Assembly (NCBI GenBank): GCA_003022505.1
Contig: PXTQ01000052.1
Location: forward strand, 1 to 7,399
Length of the DNA stretch: 7,399 nt
Source of the DNA: Bacteroidetes bacterium QS_8_64_10
GTDB taxonomy: Bacteria; Bacteroidota; Rhodothermia; Rhodothermales; Salinibacteraceae
Direction: 5' to 3'
In this document: in pieces, positions 5,797 through 7,399 of the stretch
How the letters are laid out: each line of letters starts with the position of its first letter
Position numbering within the stretch: the stretch's first letter is position 1
Notes under the pieces: generated by a model
Database searches by the model: none
Told to the model about the DNA's origin: nothing
The model's input: only the letters and a program-made list of their open reading frames with translations
Position numbers and translations under genes: made by a program

Positions 5797-7230
5797 CTAT
5801 CGCTCGTCTCGGTCGCCGCCGGAGCGACGGCTGCGCGAACGGCTGCTTCGGTCTGAATTGCGTGAGGAACGCTCGGAACTGCTTCTCACCGAGCGACTAC
5901 TCCGCGACGATGAGCTGCGACTGGCGCGACCGGAGCTTCGATTCGAGTTGCGCGAGCGCCGCGCCCGGCTGCGATTGCTGCTCCGGCTGTGTGAGCGTAC
6001 CGAACGTTTCGCGCCCTTAAAGACGGCGCGGCCCACGCGCTCAAGCACGGAGGACGAGCCGCGATCATCGTCGTGGTCAGCACGGCTGCTGCGACGCGAG
6101 CGGCTACCGCTGCTGCTTCGGCGCGAGCCGGAGTGCGTCACCACGCGCTTCGTGGGAGTGCGCCGCGTTCCACGCACGCGGTTGCCCCGGTGCGTAGACG
6201 AGCGGTTGATGCTGCTGCGATTGTCGCTGCGGTCGCGGCGGCTGCGCGAACGGCTGCTACGCCCCCCGTCATCGTCACGACTGCGACGCGAGCGTGTGTT
6301 GCTCTCGCCGTTGTCGTTACCCCGGCTGCGCGTCGAACGGCCTCCGTCGTCATCGTTGCCTCGGCTGCGCCGGCTGCGGGAGCGACCTCCGCTGTCGTTG
6401 TTGCGGCTGCGGCGCGTACGACTCCCCGACCGGTCATTGTCGCGGCTGCGCCGGCGGGTGCGGTCGTTATCATCGTCGTTGCGGCTGCGGCGACTTCGGC
6501 TGCGCCCACCGTCGTTATCGTTATTACGCGAGGAGCGCCGCGTAGTCCGCCCCGACGTCCTGTCGCCCGAACGGTCGCCGTCGCCTCGGCGGTTGACTCG
6601 GCCTCGCGTGCCGGAGTCGCCCGATCCTCGGGTGCGCACGACGGGCGCGCCGCTCCAGCCCCGGCCTCGGTCGTCGTCATCGGTGCGGGCACGTCCGGTG
6701 CCGGTGCGACCTCGTCCGCGCTCGCCGATAGTGCGCACGCCGCTGCGTCCCAGCGTCGGGCCGCGCGGCTCGTAGCGGTTCCGTATCACGCCATACCCGC
6801 CGTAGTAACCGCCGTATCCGTAGAAGGGACGGCGATAAGAGTTACCGTATCCGAGGTGAAAGCTCACGCTGAAGCCGCTCCGCCCGTACGGATTGCCCCA
6901 GTATGGACTGCGGAACCCGCCGTGGAACGAATCGAAGAAAAACGGATCGTGGTGATCGAAAAAGTGAAAGCGCGAGAAGTACCGCCGGTACTCGTAGGGC
7001 CGGTCGTAATCACGATACTCTTCCTCGTAGCGTCTGCCATCCTCGTAGTGCTCATCCTCATAACGTTCGTCCTCATAGTCACGAGGGCGCTCGCGCGGGG
7101 CTGGCTCGGCGCGGTCGCGGGCCGCGAACTGCGTGTAGCACCCACTCAGGCTCAGGAGCAGCCCGGCGCACGCAAGCGCGGCGCAAAAACGAAAGGATCG
7201 CCCGAAAGAAACGTCGGTAACAGCGTTCAT
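5797..7230 (-). CDS. Arg/Ser-rich repeat lipoprotein of unknown function
   Basis: I do not recognise a characterised family. The 477-residue product begins with a signal peptide ending in lipobox LSGC (28-31), so Cys31 is probably lipidated and the protein sits in the envelope. Residues 51-84 are acidic Tyr-Glu-Asp repeats (YEDER, YEDEH, YEDGR). Residues about 80-148 are rich in Phe, His, Tyr and Gly (for example FHFFDHHDPFFF and YGYGGYYGGYG). Residues 231-477 hold 76 Arg and 68 Ser of 247, in RSRSRRSR-like repeats broken by Asn/Asp/Gly clusters, which predicts a strongly cationic disordered tail. A short amphipathic stretch (VLERVGRAVFKGAKRSV, 395-411) interrupts it. Several other frames are open here because the repeats lack stop codons; this frame is chosen for its signal peptide, lipobox and varied N-terminal domain. 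Binding to LPS, DNA or other polyanions is a guess from charge. Full-length start and stop are both inside the window. Confidence 0.8.
   Translation of the reverse strand: MNAVTDVSFGRSFRFCAALACAGLLLSLSGCYTQFAARDRAEPAPRERPRDYEDERYEDEHYEDGRRYEEEYRDYDRPYEYRRYFSRFHFFDHHDPFFFDSFHGGFRSPYWGNPYGRSGFSVSFHLGYGNSYRRPFYGYGGYYGGYGVIRNRYEPRGPTLGRSGVRTIGERGRGRTGTGRARTDDDDRGRGWSGAPVVRTRGSGDSGTRGRVNRRGDGDRSGDRTSGRTTRRSSRNNDNDGGRSRSRRSRNDDDNDRTRRRSRDNDRSGSRTRRSRNNDSGGRSRSRRSRGNDDDGGRSTRSRGNDNGESNTRSRRSRDDDGGRSSRSRSRRDRSDNRSSINRSSTHRGNRVRGTRRTPTKRVVTHSGSRRSSSGSRSRRSSRADHDDDRGSSSVLERVGRAVFKGAKRSVRSHSRSSNRSRARRSRNSNRSSGRASRSSSSRSSRSVRSSSERSSRNSDRSSRSRSRRSGGDRDER
6220..6540 (-). repeat. Degenerate tandem repeats encoding RSRRSR-(N/D/G) units
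   Basis: This stretch encodes residues 231-337 of the RS lipoprotein, about eight imperfect units of 12-16 residues. Each has an Arg/Ser core (RSRSRRSR, RTRRSR, NTRSRRSR) followed by an Asn/Asp/Gly spacer (NDDDND, NNDSGG, GNDDDGG, DDDGG). Two identical RSRSRRSR octapeptides (6481-6504 and 6361-6384) differ in five of eight codons. Confidence 0.7.
6982..7080 (-). repeat. Tyr-Glu-Asp repeats near the mature N-terminus of the RS lipoprotein
   Basis: Residues 51-84 repeat a Tyr-acidic-acidic pattern. The first three units, DYEDER, YEDEH and YEDGR, are visible in DNA as roughly 15-base repeats sharing the plus-strand core CCTC(A/G)TA. They give an acidic Tyr-rich segment opposite in charge to the C-terminal RS tail. 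Confidence 0.55.
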
Positions 7231-7245
7231 GGCTTAAGTGGTAGC

Positions 7246-7259
7246 TGACGAGAAGAGAA
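7246..7259 (-). promoter_or_regulatory. Shared upstream motif TTCTCTTCTCGTCA before the RS-lipoprotein gene
   Basis: This is the second copy of the motif at 5645-5658 (13 of 14 bases identical), here ending 16 bases before the ATG at 7230. The position is too close to the start for a -35 box unless the message is nearly leaderless, so an untranslated-leader or operator role fits better. Confidence 0.35.
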
Positions 7260-7363
7260 ATGCGCGCGTGCCGCCATCCGAAGAAGAAGCCGCGCCCGAT
7301 CCGGCATAAGTAACAGCGCTGTCGTCTCCGTTCATCTGAAGTACATACAAAGATCGCGCCGAC

Positions 7364-7377
7364 TGCCGCTTTCGGCA
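7364..7377. other. Small perfect hairpin near the window end
   Basis: TGCCG (7364-7368) and CGGCA (7373-7377) pair around a 4-base loop (GCCG-AAAG-CGGC core on the minus strand). No T-tract follows on either strand. The surrounding gene-free DNA 7260-7399 should contain the RS-lipoprotein promoter, but only a weak TAnnTTTG-like match (TACTTATG, minus strand, 7305-7312) is visible. Confidence 0.3.
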
Positions 7378-7399
7378 CATATCGGGCTTGCCCCGGCCA

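Noticed and set aside
5858..6775. Arg/Leu-rich open frame (305 codons) on the plus strand
   Set aside because: Another stop-free shadow of the same repeats; its composition is only Arg, Leu and Ser with no start context or domain.
6073..7248. Long Ala/Val-rich open frame (391 codons) on the plus strand opposite the RS lipoprotein gene
   Set aside because: It is the reverse reading of Arg/Ser repeats, has no signal or family motif, and is biased to Ala/Val as expected from complemented RS codons. The minus frame has a signal peptide and lipobox.

Overview
The window looks like chromosomal DNA of a GC-rich, Gram-negative bacterium of the Bacteroidota/Rhodothermota type; Rhodothermales or Salinibacter relatives are my best guess. 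The evidence is two lipoproteins, a FadL/OmpP1-like outer-membrane barrel ending in Phe, start codons without clear Shine-Dalgarno sequences, and a DUF5715-type lipoprotein of the kind I associate with that group. The taxonomic call is an inference from protein style, not a database match. I see no phage genes, transposase, CRISPR array, tRNA or rRNA.

Layout. The left half carries three rightward genes: a complete 2-keto-3-deoxygluconate kinase (kdgK, 179-1207), a lipoprotein with an M15-peptidase-like DUF5715 domain and a long C-terminal coiled coil (1269-2747), and the endolytic murein transglycosylase mltG (2823-3884). Gaps of 61 and 75 bases without visible terminators make co-transcription plausible. 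The last two genes form a likely cell-wall pair: a predicted peptidoglycan peptidase beside a glycan-strand cleaving enzyme. kdgK is sugar-acid catabolism and probably an incidental neighbour.

The right half carries two leftward genes: an arginine/serine-rich lipoprotein (5797-7230), then the FadL/OmpP1-family barrel (3990-5615). A candidate intrinsic terminator (5676-5708) separates them. Both share a near-identical pyrimidine-rich motif just upstream of their starts (5645-5658 and 7246-7259), which may mean common regulation. mltG and the barrel gene converge on a large imperfect palindrome built of 7-base units (3898-3988).

The most unusual item is the RS-rich lipoprotein. It has a lipobox, an acidic Tyr-Glu-Asp region, a Phe/His/Tyr/Gly-rich block, then about 250 residues that are 58% Arg plus Ser, interrupted by a short amphipathic segment. 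Repeated RS peptides are encoded by different synonymous codons. No stretch over 300 bases lacks a gene. The gene-free pieces are 1-178, 1208-1268, 2748-2822, 3885-3989, 5616-5796 and 7231-7399. Nothing was found in 1208-1268. The gap 2748-2822 holds only a short 8-base duplication.
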